Below, piece by piece: positions 21,678-33,169 of a stretch of DNA of 64,000 nt. The notes under the pieces are model-generated. The model saw nothing but the letters and a program-made list of their open reading frames with translations, ran no database searches and was not told the DNA's origin. Position 1 is the stretch's first letter, and every line of letters starts with the position of its first letter. The stretch comes from Lunularia cruciata (taxonomy: Eukaryota; Streptophyta; Marchantiopsida; Lunulariales; Lunulariaceae), in assembly GCA_948567375.1 (NCBI GenBank), contig OX419757.1, forward strand, positions 23,250,001 to 23,314,000, written 5' to 3'. A program made the position numbers and the translations under genes.

Positions 21678-23182
21678 TGTGGTACACACACTTTTTGTTT
21701 GATAAGTTTTGAAGAAGAAGTGTATTGAGGAAGCCAAATTACAAAGGAAAGAATGGACTTATGTGTCTTCAGAGTAAACTTAAATAAATCAACCTTGGAT
21801 CGAGAACCGGAAGTACTCTAATGGGATTACAAAGAGATAAATCCAAAGAAGGGCATCTTCAAAATGGGAAGTGAAAGCCGCTTCAAATACAATGTAGCAA
21901 CCTCTCTACGTGTCAAGCCAGCCAAGAACATACACTCCAAGAAATGGTGGAGGCAGGAGAAGAATACCTTGACAATGATAGGGAACCAACACGCAAAAGA
22001 AGTGGGATGCAATTTTGAGATCAACTTAAGAATGATTTCACTTTGAGGTACAATAGAATTACAATTGCATAGGAGGAAATCAAACATGTCAAGTAGATAC
22101 CATTTCCTTCTGAGTAGTCATCTTCTAGTAATGCATGTCAAGAAGCCAATTGAGAGTGAAATTTTTTGAAGTCCAAAAGAGGTTAGAGTGTCGCATCTAG
22201 GAGAAGGAATAATCTTCCAATGCCAAAGAACTAGTGAGCAGATCATGGCAAAGAAGACTAAGAACGCGCTTGTAGTGAGAAGTTTTGCAATTTGGTGATT
22301 AAATGCCATAGCTAGGATCAAAGTCTTGAACAGGCTTTGGATCATGTTCCTGGCATGGAGCCAAAATGTTAGTTTTCCAAGTGTCATGGTAGAGATAGCT
22401 ACCAGTAATTGTGAGGAAGGCCCCAAATTCATGGGGAAGAGAGGAAATCCAGCTTGATGTACTAAGTTGGATTGGAAGTTAGTATTGGGGAAGGAAGCAG
22501 GAGATGCAATTGAGGTCACCTTTATATAGGAAGTGTGATGTTGCAAAAGAGACTGCAAAAATCAGGAACTCATTCTTTGCTCCGTGGACCAACAATGGCT
22601 ACAAAGTGGAGTCCTATTGGGACCCAATTAAGCAAAGCATTGTGAGAGCTCTCATAGCAATGTTCAAGCCTGAGTAAACAACTTATGTGAACATGTAGCA
22701 GGCGGTTTTCTTCCACCATATGTTTGCAAGAGAGAAGGTGAATTAGGCAAAGTGTTTTCATCAAAGAACAACATAGATGATCGTCAATTGGAGGACCAAT
22801 TCAACACCACACTACTTTGCACCGTTTGCAATGCATTCCTACTTTGGATTAAATCTCTTGACAATAGAGGAGAGGCAACATATGGTTTTGCATTTCCATC
22901 TTGATCTTTGACAAGAAGCAAATGAAGAGGAGCAATGATACATTTTGCAACTCCGAGCTAATGACAATTATTTCATTAGAATGGGACAGAGGGAGATGGT
23001 GGAAGGAACAAGTCTAAAGACAAAGAAGCGGACTAAACCCATAGAAGTTGCCTTACCCCAACCACACCAAAAGATCCAAAGACTCAATCCATGAAGTAAG
23101 AAGGCGGTGAAGGATGAGACTTTGGAGATAGAGTCCGAAGGAGAGATAGAGTCCAAGAAAGAAGACTCTAAAGATGCAAAAC
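21678..23182 (+). mobile_element. Solo LTR A7 of family A, first piece
   Basis: LTR start TGTGGTACACACA at 21678. It is interrupted at 23182 by element B1 and resumes at 49901. The outer target duplication is perfect: AAGGG at 21673-21677 and 51887-51891. Joining the pieces gives about 3.49 kb. Removing A7 restores the B2 sequence aagtccaagggtaatgtaac (compare 49195-49216 in B1). Confidence 0.93.
22086..23182 (+). pseudogene. LTR-borne protein (copy A7), N-terminal and core part
   Basis: ATG at 22086 opens MSSRYHFLLSSHLLV, followed by VKKPIESEIF, the second N-terminal version (also in AF and A8), unlike A1/A2/A5. The body matches the family: ARIKVLNRLWIMFLAWSQN near 22315, WKLVLGKEAG at 22470, QAVFFHHMFAREKVN near 22700, FAMHSYFGLN at 22830. 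It is broken by several stops and by the B1 insertion after 23182; the acidic and coiled-coil parts continue at 49901-51404. Confidence 0.78.
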
Positions 23183-23870
23183 TGTAACACCCATTTGTGC
23201 ATGTGTGTGATATTATGATATTTAGCTTAGTATTACAAATACTTGAGAGATATTATTTATATAGAGATAAAGGATAGTTTTACATTAGTCATGATCAACT
23301 AAAGTTATTCATAGCTAAGATAGAGGAGACCTTACTTTAGAGGAAGTGGAAAAGATGAGCACCACTATTTTGGATTCTAGTGTGTTGCCTTGGTATTATT
23401 TCTAGGTATTTGGCTTTGAGTAAAGAGTTGAGAACTGATAGGCCTGCAAGACTTTTTGTTTTTGATTCTTCTCTAGTCCAAGGATAGCCCATGTGAAGGA
23501 ATCCTTGACTTAGTAGTTGGGTGAAGATAAGATCACATTGCTTAGTGGAATATGCCCATGTGGATAGATATTCCTTTATACTTGTTGACTTTACTTGACT
23601 TCTAGCCTAGTTACTTGAATTGCTATGGTAAATAGTAACTTTGGTGTATAACTATTTCACAAGTATATAAACTAGGGGTGATGAGGTACTCATCATCCTT
23701 TTGTTTGCAACTATTTCTCTCATTGAGTTCTCTAATGAGCAATGTCTTGAGTCTTGGAGTGTTAGCCTTGGAGGAGTATGGAGTTGGGGTTCTTTGCCTT
23801 CTTAGTCCATGATGCACTACCATAATAGCCATTTGAGGTTTATCCTGAGTGAGAGACAGGCTGGTTCATA
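23183..23870 (+). repeat. 5-prime LTR of B1
   Basis: Starts TGTAACACCC and ends GGCTGGTTCATA (expected ...CACA). It contains TATATAAA at 23664-23671, about 207 bases before the LTR end, a good TATA candidate. Its partner is 49213-49900; other copies are B3 (inverted) and 51895-52581. Confidence 0.92.
23664..23671 (+). promoter_or_regulatory. TATA box candidate in the B1 5-prime LTR
   Basis: TATATAAA followed by ctaggggtgatgaggtac; the same box and downstream sequence recur in the 3-prime LTR at 49692-49699, and a degenerate form in B2 near 52365. The position in the LTR is that expected for the genomic RNA promoter. Confidence 0.55.
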
Positions 23871-23874
23871 TTTT

Positions 23875-23887
23875 TGGTTCTATTGTC
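23875..23887 (+). other. Degenerate primer-binding site of B1
   Basis: TGGTTCTATTGTC begins four bases after the LTR end. It matches 8 of 13 positions of TGGCGCCGTTGCC, the complement of the plant tRNA-Asp 3-prime end, and four of the five differences are transitions. The family A elements here have a clearer form of the same site. Confidence 0.45.
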
Positions 23888-24395
23888 AAGACCTCTCTAA
23901 AAGGCAAGATAATGTTTTGTGTACAAGTCTATATTAGACAAAAGGAGGTTATGAGAGCTCACTTGGAGAGAACTTTAGAGGAGGAGAGGGTTGAACTTAT
24001 GTTAGAGAACCAAGACCTATTTGTATACCATGTAGTTCATTATGATGTCTTTGAGGTGATTTTGAACATCTTGTACATATGAGAGGATTTGGAGAGATTG
24101 TGTGAGGTGGATTGCAGATTTTGGGGGTTAAGGTGACTTTGGGTAAAATCTCAAGTTTGAGATCTGGACTTGAAAATTATACACATGATAGCTTGGATTA
24201 TCTTTCAGTTAGAAAGGAGGGATGCCTTGGTGTTGTGATCATGTGTGCCAAATTTCAAAAGACTGTGACATACTAGTTGAGAGATTTGAGTGACATTGTG
24301 AGGAAGGGTCAATTCTGCAAAGTTGAGATCTCATGCATGAGGAGTTTGAGAGCAACAAAAAAGTATGTTTGAGTGTTTAGATTCACCTTGGGAAC

Positions 24396-24863
24396 ATGGA
24401 GGGTCATCAAGAGTGGAAATTGAGACTATGCAAGGTTCTCCAAGGGTTTGAGGTGATTGTAGGGGTGGATTTGAGGAAAAGAGAGTTTAGAATAGAATTT
24501 GAAGAGAGTGTTGAGAGGATCCAAAAGCCTACATCACTTTGAGGAAAGAGTGAGTCTAAGTGTTTTCTATGTAGAGAGAAGGGACATAAGGCAAGTTCAT
24601 GTTTATTGACCTTTGAGAGCAAAAGATTGAGGGAAAGGAGAGGATTGCTTGACTTAGGTTTGTATGTTGAACCTTCTTCACCAAGATTGAGAAGGAGTAG
24701 ATCTAAGACCAAGGAGTTGTGTGAGGTTTGTGGAGTTGAAGGAATTCCAAAAGGACATGAGTGTAGTGGAGTAAAAGCACTTTTGGAGACTTTGGTCAAG
24801 AATCTTGGAGAGGGTCTTAGTAAAGCTACAGAAATATTATCACCTTCATCAGCTAGTTCTTAA
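24396..24863 (+). pseudogene. Extra zinc-knuckle frame between LTR and gag in B1
   Basis: An in-frame stretch of about 155 codons from ATG 24396 to 24863, with one stop (TGA near 24540). It encodes a CX2CX4HX4C zinc knuckle (CFLCREKGHKASSC, about 24561-24602) and a second Cys/His cluster CEVCGVEGIPKGHEC near 24720. Between them is a basic Arg-rich segment (RLRRSRSKTK). This is not the gag knuckle, which lies at 25912-25953. Two nucleic-acid-binding modules before gag are unusual; the frame may be a lineage-specific leader ORF or captured sequence. Function unknown. Confidence 0.6.
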
Positions 24864-25040
24864 GATTAGTGATGGAGATAATATTTCAACTTATGGATAA
24901 ACTATCCATGAGGGTTCTATTAATATGCACTCTACGATTTGATGTTGCTATAGAAATCTTGGAGCAACCTGAACCTTTTGTGCTCCCTACAGTGGATTAC
25001 TCTCAAATATTATTAGTCATGTACATAGTCTATTAATTAT

Positions 25041-25097
25041 AGAGTGAGAGAAAAGAAAAGAGAAAAAGAAAAATTGAGAGAAAAAAAAGAGAGTAAG
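25041..25097 (+). other. Purine-rich tract in front of B1 gag
   Basis: Almost pure A/G over about 55 bases (gagagaaaagaaaagagaaa and onward) directly before the gag ATG at 25098. It translates as a Lys/Glu-rich run if the upstream ATG at 25044 is used. It could be leader sequence or the N-terminus of Gag. Confidence 0.4.
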
Positions 25098-26700
25098 ATG
25101 AGGAAACTTTTGGTTTTCTTTGGCAAGGATGGAGAAGATGTGGAGGCCTTTGTGAGAGACTTCAAGAGAGCTTGCATAGGAAACAATGAGAGGAGGAAGA
25201 ATGAGTGGGCCTTATTATTACCAGATTTCTTTGAGGATGCAGCACTTACATGGTAGGAGTCATAATACCAAAAAAGAGAGAGGAGAGATGGGCAAGAAGA
25301 GTCTTGGGAGAGTTTGCCTTCAGCACTCAATGAGAACTTTCTTCTAGATGAGAGTTATGAGAGATTGATAAGTGAGGTTACCTTTCTCAAGCAAGGAGAT
25401 GGACAGAAAGTGAGAGTCTAGATTTTGCATAGTGTTGAGGAAGGGTAGGGATGATGTGGAGATTACTATGATTGGCATAGTGGCCACACTCACCAAGAAT
25501 TTTGTGGGAGAGTTGAGATCACAAATTAGAAGCAAGGTGAGATATGAGAAACCTTCTTCCAAGGTTGAAGCTATCAAGATCGCAATTTGTATGGAGGAGG
25601 GTTTGGAAGGGGATGAGAGTGATTTGGTGGTGAAGGAGGTTGTGCATCCTCCTCAAGGTTACAAGTATGGTGGAACTTCTGATACTTTGGTGACAAGGGT
25701 TGCACCACAAGTAGTAGTTGCTCTAGTTCTTGCACCCCTACCAAAGGATCCACTTCAAACCATTACAGAACAACTTGCAGATCTCAAGATCAATGTAGTG
25801 CAACTATGGGAAAAGAGAGAGGTGGATTAGAATGTATGGAGAGGTCCTAGGAGTTATGGAAACTATCTATATAGAAGGAGCCAACCAACCAACAATTTCA
25901 ATGATAGAAAGTGTTTTGGTTGTGGAGGAAGAGGTCATATCCAAAGGAATTGCCCAAATTCCACTTACCATGGAGGAAGGGGTTATGTGGGAGCCAATAG
26001 ATGGAAAGAGGGAGGTAGTGAAACCCAAGTGGCTCCTAATCCAAACGAAGGTAAGGGAATAGCATCCATAAATGTGTTTGAGAGCAAGTATGAGAAGGGG
26101 GAGTGCTCAAACTCCAAAGGTATTCATTTGGATCTTTTGGCACAAGAGAAGAAGAGAGCTTGTTTTGCAAAGGATGTGCACTCTTCTCAAGGATTTACTC
26201 CTAGCCAAGGTACTCCTATGCCTACTAGGAGCACTCATACAAGCACTTCAACACCATCAAAAAAAAAGACTCCAAGCAAGAACTTGGGGATGGAAGACTT
26301 CTTGATCTCAAAGCAACAATGGAACTACAATATCTTGGAGGATGTTGGTAGTCACAAGGCTAACATCACAATGGGCCAATTGATTGCTTTGAATCCTACT
26401 TTGAGAAAGGAGCTTAGAGGTTGTTTGAGTTCTACAAGGAGCAAGAGGAAAAAGAAGGCAAAAGCTCCAGTATCAATGAGGATGGTGGATGCTAAACCAA
26501 CACCATGGAAGGCTTGTGAATATGCCTCCAAGATTGTTGTGAGAGTGAATAGTAACAACATCAAGGATGCAATGGTTGATGGAGGATCAGCAGTGAATGC
26601 CATGTCAGAAAGGTTGATGAAGAAGTTGGATATGATACACTCTAGACCTTCAACATTTGTGGTGAGCATGGCAAACAAGCAACAAGTTTGACCAGTAGGT
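25098..26700 (+). pseudogene. B1 Gag and protease
   Basis: Gag starts MRKLLVFFGKDGEDVEAF (or at 25044 with a charged extension). The capsid-like part includes WALLLPDFFEDAALTW, then a frameshift between 25256 and 25432. From 25432 to 26691 one phase holds, with a single TAG at 25828. It contains a C-terminal capsid-type segment, a zinc knuckle CFGCGGRGHIQRNC (25912-25953), a Lys/Ser/Thr-rich linker and protease with DGGSAVNAMS near 26578 (active-site form D-G-G-S). These would package RNA and cut the polyprotein. Inactive because of stops and frameshift. Confidence 0.85.
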
Positions 26701-28204
26701 GATGGATAAGGTAGTAGTTTCATTTATGGAAGTTCAAAGTCTCATGACTTTGCAAGTCTTGAAGAATTCAAGCTATGACTTACTCCTTGGGAGACCATGG
26801 TTGAGAGCAGCACGCACAACTGATCAATGGCACACAAGAGAATTGGGTCATCAAACCATAGAGTCATAGTTCTTGTGACTAATACCACCAACACTTCATA
26901 TTCACATACACTATCTTTTGATTATTAGGAATCAGATTCAGAAAAAGGAGCTTCAGATGTGGACACAAGCATGGAAGAGGAGACTTCCATAGAGGAGGAT
27001 GAATTTGAATCTGATTTCAATGTGTATCCTTTGTGAACTGTGGATTTTGCACCTAAGCTAGAGGTTTTGAAGGACCCAAATAAATCACCATTGACACTTG
27101 AGGAGATAGAGAGGAGGTTATCTACCCTTAAGTATGGTCCAAATGTTACCAAGGAGGAGAAGGTGAGATTTGAGGAGATTTTCCGCAAGTTCATCCATGT
27201 TTTGCTTTAAGTTACAAGGATCTAAAGGAAGTCATCTTGGAAGAGCACAAGATTGAGGTAGAGTCACATGCAAGACTAGTCCACCAAAATCAATGTTGCA
27301 TTAGCCCACCAATATCTTTGGTGGTGAAGGAGAAGATTGATAAGCTCAAGGAGATTGGATTTATCTTTTAGATGAAGAATTTGGAATGGGTGTCTCCAAT
27401 TGTGATAGTGAAGAAAAAGAATGGCAAGCTTTGGGTATGTGTGGATTACAAGAAGCTTAATATTGTTACTAAGAAGGACTATTACCTTTTCTCATTCATT
27501 GATGAGTCTTGGAGAAGGTTGCAGGTCATGAAAGGTACAATTTTGGAGATGGTTATAGTGGGTATAACCAAATCAAGATTGCATCATAGCATCAACAACT
27601 CACCACATTCACCACACCTTGAGGAACTTATGCTTTCAAGTCATGCCTTTTGGGCTTTGCAATGCTCCCGTCACATTCCAACAATTCATGAACATGGTAT
27701 TTGAACCTTTCATTGGGAAGTTTGTGAGAGACTTTATTGATGACTTTTGTGTTTATGGGAGCAAGGAAGAGCACTTTGAGCACCTAATCAAGATCTTGCA
27801 ACGCTTAGATGAGGCAAATGCATCATTCAACCCAAAGAAGTGCATTTTTAGATGTGAAAAAGGTCTACTTTTGGGGCACATTGTCTCCAAGGATGGAATA
27901 GTAGTTAATCCTAAGAAGGTGAGGAAAATTTGAGACCTTCCATTCCCTTCAAGCTTGAAAAAGTTATGCCAATTCTTGGGGATGGTTGGGTACTATAGGA
28001 GGTTCATCTTTTCATTTTCCAACAAGGCTTATGCATTGACCATCTACATGAAGAAGGTTGTACATTACATGGTTATTTTAGAACACAAGGAGGCTCTCAA
28101 AGCTTTTGAGAAGCTCAAGCAATCTCTTGTTGTAGCTCTTTTGCTAAACCTGATTGGAGTAAGCCTTTCATCCTCTACATTGATGCTTCAAATGTAGCTA
28201 TAGG
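26700..28204 (+). pseudogene. B1 protease end, reverse transcriptase and start of RNase H
   Basis: Protease C-terminal sequence (to about 26870) and an acidic linker (EKGASDVDTSMEEETS near 26940) precede RT. RT has WVSPIVIVKKKNGK (27390), VDYKKLNIVTKKDYY, a frameshift around 27500-27610, FGLCNAPVTFQQFMN, and FIDDF in place of YxDD at about 27740. QFLGMVGYYRRFI (27970) leads into RNase H. Coding stops at 28204 within ASNVAIGCM because AF is inserted at ATGCA; it continues at 47499. Confidence 0.86.
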
Positions 28205-28977
28205 ATGCATGTGACAACCCGGCAAATATCACTTTTGCGGTAATCGGGTAAGTAAAGTTCGTTCCCGCAAAGATACAATTCAAAAACTTCCAAATACAAA
28301 GCAAAGTAACAATTTCAGTTCTTCTTGGTTGCGTCTTTAATCTCTTTGGTAGAAACCACATCCAGAAGAGAGTAACAAGCTCACAATCTTGACAACTTGT
28401 CACAAATACACACTCCTTAATCACAACATAGCAAATTCTGTCCAAACAAATCTTGATTCTGATGATTCAAATCCTCTCAAATACCGCACTTCACTACAAA
28501 ATGTCTTAGAATTGTGTTCTACCCCTCCATTGAAGGCACAACTTCCTCTTTTGAAATACTGCCAACATTGAAATTCCTCTCAGATCTGTCAAGGCATTGC
28601 TCTAATTGCACTTCACTCAGGATCACACATACAGAATGAAGATCAAGGCTATGGAATCCAACATCCAACAAGCACATTGACTTGCACTTCGAATTTCTCC
28701 ATACACTCACAAACACACACAAAAAGTTGATACTCGAAATCAAGCTCAAGCAACAAGCCTTAAAAACAACCCTTCACTTTATCTATCTCCAAAAATATGA
28801 ATACTGAACAACATAACAATGCAAATGCTTCCCTTAAATACTGAAGCAATCAACACTTCTAACAAAAATACCATTTCCTAACCACCTTTCTTACCTGTAC
28901 CCAACCTTTCCTACCTTTCCAATCCAAACTGACAATGCAACCCTTCATATCTGCCTCTTCAAATCTCAAATCTGTTT

Positions 28978-31507
28978 CTACTCCAATCTAATGTATACCT
29001 CATCATCGGCTTTCAAACCCGATGATCTTCCTATTATTTCTCCTTCTTCGAGTATATCTAATTCTACAAATTCTTCACTGCTTCTACTACTTCTACACTA
29101 GGAACTACAATTGAGGTCATGGGTAATCCATCTACTTCCTTATCTCCTGACCCACTCTTCTCTAATGTCTCAAATAACCAGTCCAAAGACACCTGAATTC
29201 CTACTTCTGCAACATCGGACTTTCTCTCCTCTGTCACACTACTCTTGATTCTCTCTAACTCTGAATTGACTAAATCTAATCTAAGACTGACATTGTCTCC
29301 TACTTATTACATCTTTTGATCTACTCTCTCTCTTAATCGGATCAGTAAAGTATTCATATCCACATCTTTGGCTTTCCTCTTCCAAGTTTCTTGCACAAGC
29401 AACTTTAACTCATGAAATCTTGCTTCTTCCAATCTTCCTTTAGCCTCAGTGCACAACATAGATCTCAATTTTCTTGCAACATCTCCTACTGATTCCGACT
29501 CATACCCTTGAGATCTCTCTGTCTTCAACCCTTCTCGGTACATCTTCAATTTGTCTTCCTACTCAGCAGTGAGCATCTTCTTCTCCTCCCCATACTGAGA
29601 ACTCTACAACTCAACACTTCGTACCAACTCATGCAATCTTTCTTCTTCTTGATTTCTCATTGCCAACTCTCTCTGCCATGCTTGATCCTTCCCGGCTGCA
29701 CTTTTCCTCAAGCTTTCCAACTCTTGCTCCATTACTGCGGCCATCGCCTTCACATAATACTCTCAATGCGCACATCATTGACCTCCTCTTTCATCTTGGT
29801 CAGCAACATCGCTTGCTCTTTCAATTCTTTGGCTTGCAGTTCCTTACCTCTTGACTCAAAACTCTCATGCAACTTCTTGAAAGTCTTCTTCTTCAAGACT
29901 GCATCCATCCAAAGTTCCTCAACTTCCTTGTCTCTTTGGACTACTTGCTCTTGAAAATCCTTCACTTCAGCTAGCGGATACTTCACCACCTGCAGCTCAT
30001 TTGTCACCTTCATACAATCTTGGGGAATTACCTTCTGGTGCTCTTTTAACAGCCCCAACTATGGAGCGACCACCTTTGATAGATACTATATTCCTCCCAA
30101 GTTCTCTTTGTCTTTGGCTCCATCTTTGTACTTTACCTCTTCCACCGGCTCCTTTGGCCGAAGTCACGATCTTTGTGTCTTCAACGACACTGCTTCCAAG
30201 CTTCCTTCTTCCTTACCCACTGAACTTGGACCCGCAAGATACTCCTTCTGAATTCCAGGTCCCTTCTCTTCCACAACCAGGTCTATGCAATGATTCTTCT
30301 TTCTTGGTACACTGTCAATCATCGCATGACAAGCTTCACCCACTCCAACTAATTGCTGAACCTTGTGTTCCCCCTCACTCTCACTTCCAGATCCCTCACT
30401 TTGTAAAGTGAGTTTGGCTTCTTTTGAGTCCTCTCCTCAAGACTCTGTCTTCCCTTCAGACTCAGTTTCCGACGGTTCTTCTTTCACCACCTTCTTACCC
30501 TACAGAACCAGTCTTCGGGTCTTCCTTTGTGTTGGAGGTGACTTTGCATCTTTGGGTTTACTGTGCTTCTTCTTCTTTGGGCTTGTGACTTCTTCCATCT
30601 TACATTGTCCCGTCCTCAAGAAGTGATCATCATTGGCTTGCAGGTGTGCCATATATTGTTACTCTTCTTTATCCGCTTCATGTCTCAAATTAGGATGGAA
30701 ATGCAACACCATGCAATGCCTCTCCTCTGCTATTAGTAAGTTCAACCCAAAGTAGAAGTGTGCTGCAAACGGTGCAAAATAACGTGGAGGCAAACTTGTA
30801 CATCAATTGACCACCATCTGCCTTGTTCATTGGTAGAAGCACTTTTCCCAGTTCACCTTCACTCCTGCAAACAGCTGGTGGAAAAAGACCGCCTGCTGCA
30901 TGTTCACATAAGTAGTTCATTCTGGTTTGAACATGGCCATTATTGTCCCCACAATAATTCATTTTATTGCGTCCCAATAGGACTGCACCTTGTAACCATT
31001 TGTGGTATGCGGAGCAAAGAATGAATTTTGTATGTCCGTTGTCTCCTCTACAGCATCACACTTCCTATAGAAGGTGATTCCCGTCGGTTCTCTTGCTTCC
31101 TTCCCCAGTACTAACCTCCAATCCGACTCAGTCCATTGAGCTAGATCTCCTCTCTTCCCCTTGACTTCAGGGCCTTCCTCTCAATTACTGGTAGCTATTT
31201 CTGCCATGACTCTTGGGAAATTGAAATTTCAGTTCCATGCTAAGAAAGTCATACGAAGTCTATTCAAGGCTTTGATTCTTGCTACAACATCCAACCTACA
31301 AATTGTGAAACTTCATTTTGACAGAGCGGTCGTGACCTTCTTTGCCATGATTTTCTCTCTTGTTCTTTGGCACTGGAAGGCTATTCCTTCTCTTGGACAA
31401 GACACTCTAACCCTTCTTGGATTTCAGAAAATTTCACTCTCAATTGGCTTCTTGACATGCATTACTGCAGGACAACTACTCAGAGGTACATGAAATCTAC
31501 TTGACAT
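28978..31507 (-). pseudogene. LTR-borne coiled-coil protein (AF 3-prime LTR copy)
   Basis: The ATG at 31507 is intact (MSSRFHVPLSSCPAV, second N-terminal version) and the stop is at 28978-28980. The core is near 30700-31050 (FFHQLFAGVKVNW-like), the charged segment near 30050-30600, and the coiled coil around 29300-30050, with several frameshifts and stops. The promoter-proximal part of this LTR is displaced by C1, which lies about 30 bases upstream of the ATG, so no P1 box is adjacent. The parallel copy in the 5-prime LTR is 44556-47083; differences between the two record mutation since insertion. Confidence 0.8.
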
Positions 31508-31818
31508 ATTTAACTTTCCCTTGTGTAATTGCAATCTTGGAGAACATAGAGTAGTTGCTAGACTTAAGAAGGACTTTAGAGAGCGGATGGGATGGATGCA
31601 CCGGGAGGCCAATTTCCCGCACCTAGCTTTCCATTCTCAAACCCATTCCACATCAAGGTTATGTACATCCAGCGTGAGCAAGATGAGGGTATTGCTAGTT
31701 TATCACTTTGGTGCAGAATTCATGGACAGAGTGATGAACTCACCAAACCCGGTGATTCTACCTGTAGTGATATATGATAGAGAGTGGGATTTGACACTCT
31801 ATATTCTGTTATGATAAT

Positions 31819-32022
31819 ATGGATATGAATGTCCCAAATCCTCTCCCTTTCAACACTCAAGTAGAAATCCGTTATGTAGTGAGGCCGAAAGTGATGTTTA
31901 GAGATTTTGTGGTTAGGAATTTTGGTGAGGAGTATTATCAACAAGTGATAGCTTTTGAGGTCCCAATGGTAGTTCCAATAGTTCATGTGCCTTCCAGAGT
32001 GATTATATTGACTCTGTATTAA
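31819..32022 (+). CDS. C1 leader ORF, 67 codons, upstream of gag
   Basis: An intact small frame opening MDMNVPNPLPFNTQVEIRY. It is conserved in C2 at 15810-15590 with mostly conservative changes (KPKVMFRDFVV and FEVPMV shared). It ends in a hydrophobic stretch (FEVPMVVPIVHVPSRVIILT). It lies between the deleted primer site and gag (ATG 32056), in the same phase as gag (32056-31819 = 237). It may be the original N-terminal part of Gag, cut off by a stop at 32020, or a true leader peptide. Function unknown. Confidence 0.5.
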   Translation: MDMNVPNPLPFNTQVEIRYVVRPKVMFRDFVVRNFGEEYYQQVIAFEVPMVVPIVHVPSRVIILTLY

Positions 32023-32055
32023 AGTAGACATTAGCAATCGAGTGTTGCAAGAACC

Positions 32056-33068
32056 ATGGATCTACAATCGCAAGAGTTGGTGCAAGGAATGCAAAGGCTG
32101 TTGAATGAATTTTGAGAGATTAAGATGACCATGGAGACATTACAAAGTCAAGTACAGATCCTAAAGAACAATCAAGCCATGCAAGAAGAAGAGCTGTCTC
32201 AAAACCCAATACCTGCAACTGAAGTACTTGGAGAGGCACTCGTGCCTACAAACCCTATCAACGATGAAGCCACATTGCTACTCTGGATGAAGAAGACCTG
32301 CTACATCGAGCCTTACAAGGGGCAGCGTTCCATGGGAGTAGTGGAAAATTGGATCTCAAGAATGAATCAATATTTCCGATTGGTCTCAACAGAGATTACA
32401 GATCATGCTGCAGGCGTGTTTGCATGTGGGTATTTGACCAATAAAGCCCTCACATGGTATGATGCTTGGGAACGATCCATGATGGCAGAGAGAAGGGAGG
32501 TCACATGGACAGCAATGCAAGAAGGACTGCTAAAGAATTTCCAATGGGTGGATTCTGTGCAGATGGCTCAAACCCGACTATGAGGATTGAGACAGAAGAA
32601 TAGCATACAAGAGTATGTGGAGGCTTTTTTGGATCTACAAGTTGCAATTACCAACATGAGTCCAACAAAGGCTCTTGACAATTTCAAACAAGGGTTGAAA
32701 GAGCGGATTCGCCAAGAAGTTAGGGTGCAAAATCCTCGCACAGTATTTGAAGCCATTGCTTGTGCCAGAGAATAGCAGGAGCATTAGGTGGAGGTGAAGG
32801 AGTAGCTCCACCTCAACATTATCGGGCAGAAATGCCACACATGGGTAGACCAGTACCGATGGAATTGGGCAACCTTCAATTCTGGGATCAAGGAGCACAA
32901 CCGCTTCAAGGGGAGCGGGGACGGGTAGAAGAACAAAGAGATGGAGTCCCACAAGGAGAGAGGACTCGAGGAGAACAACGCCATTGTTACAAGTGTGGCC
33001 CTATTGGGCACATATCTACCAACTATTGCACTCGTTTCCCTAGAGGCCCTCGGCCTTCGTTCAGGTGA
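32056..33068 (+). pseudogene. C1 Gag
   Basis: MDLQSQELVQGMQRLLNEF, then a stop at 32116, followed by a coiled region and the retrotransposon Gag core (WMKKTCYIEPYKGQRSM, ALTWYDAWERSM, IQEYVEAFLDLQ). A second stop is at 32581. A frameshift after 32760 moves to a phase ending in zinc knuckle CYKCGPIGHISTNYC near 32992. The protein would form the particle and bind genomic RNA. Order and spacing are those of plant chromovirus Gag. Confidence 0.85.
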
Positions 33069-33169
33069 TCTTTGAACAACATGGAGAGGGACATTGACAA
33101 GGAGGAGGTGGAAATCACTTTGGAAAACAAAGATCGCCAGTAAATGTACCTTGCGGCCTTATTGGCTCA

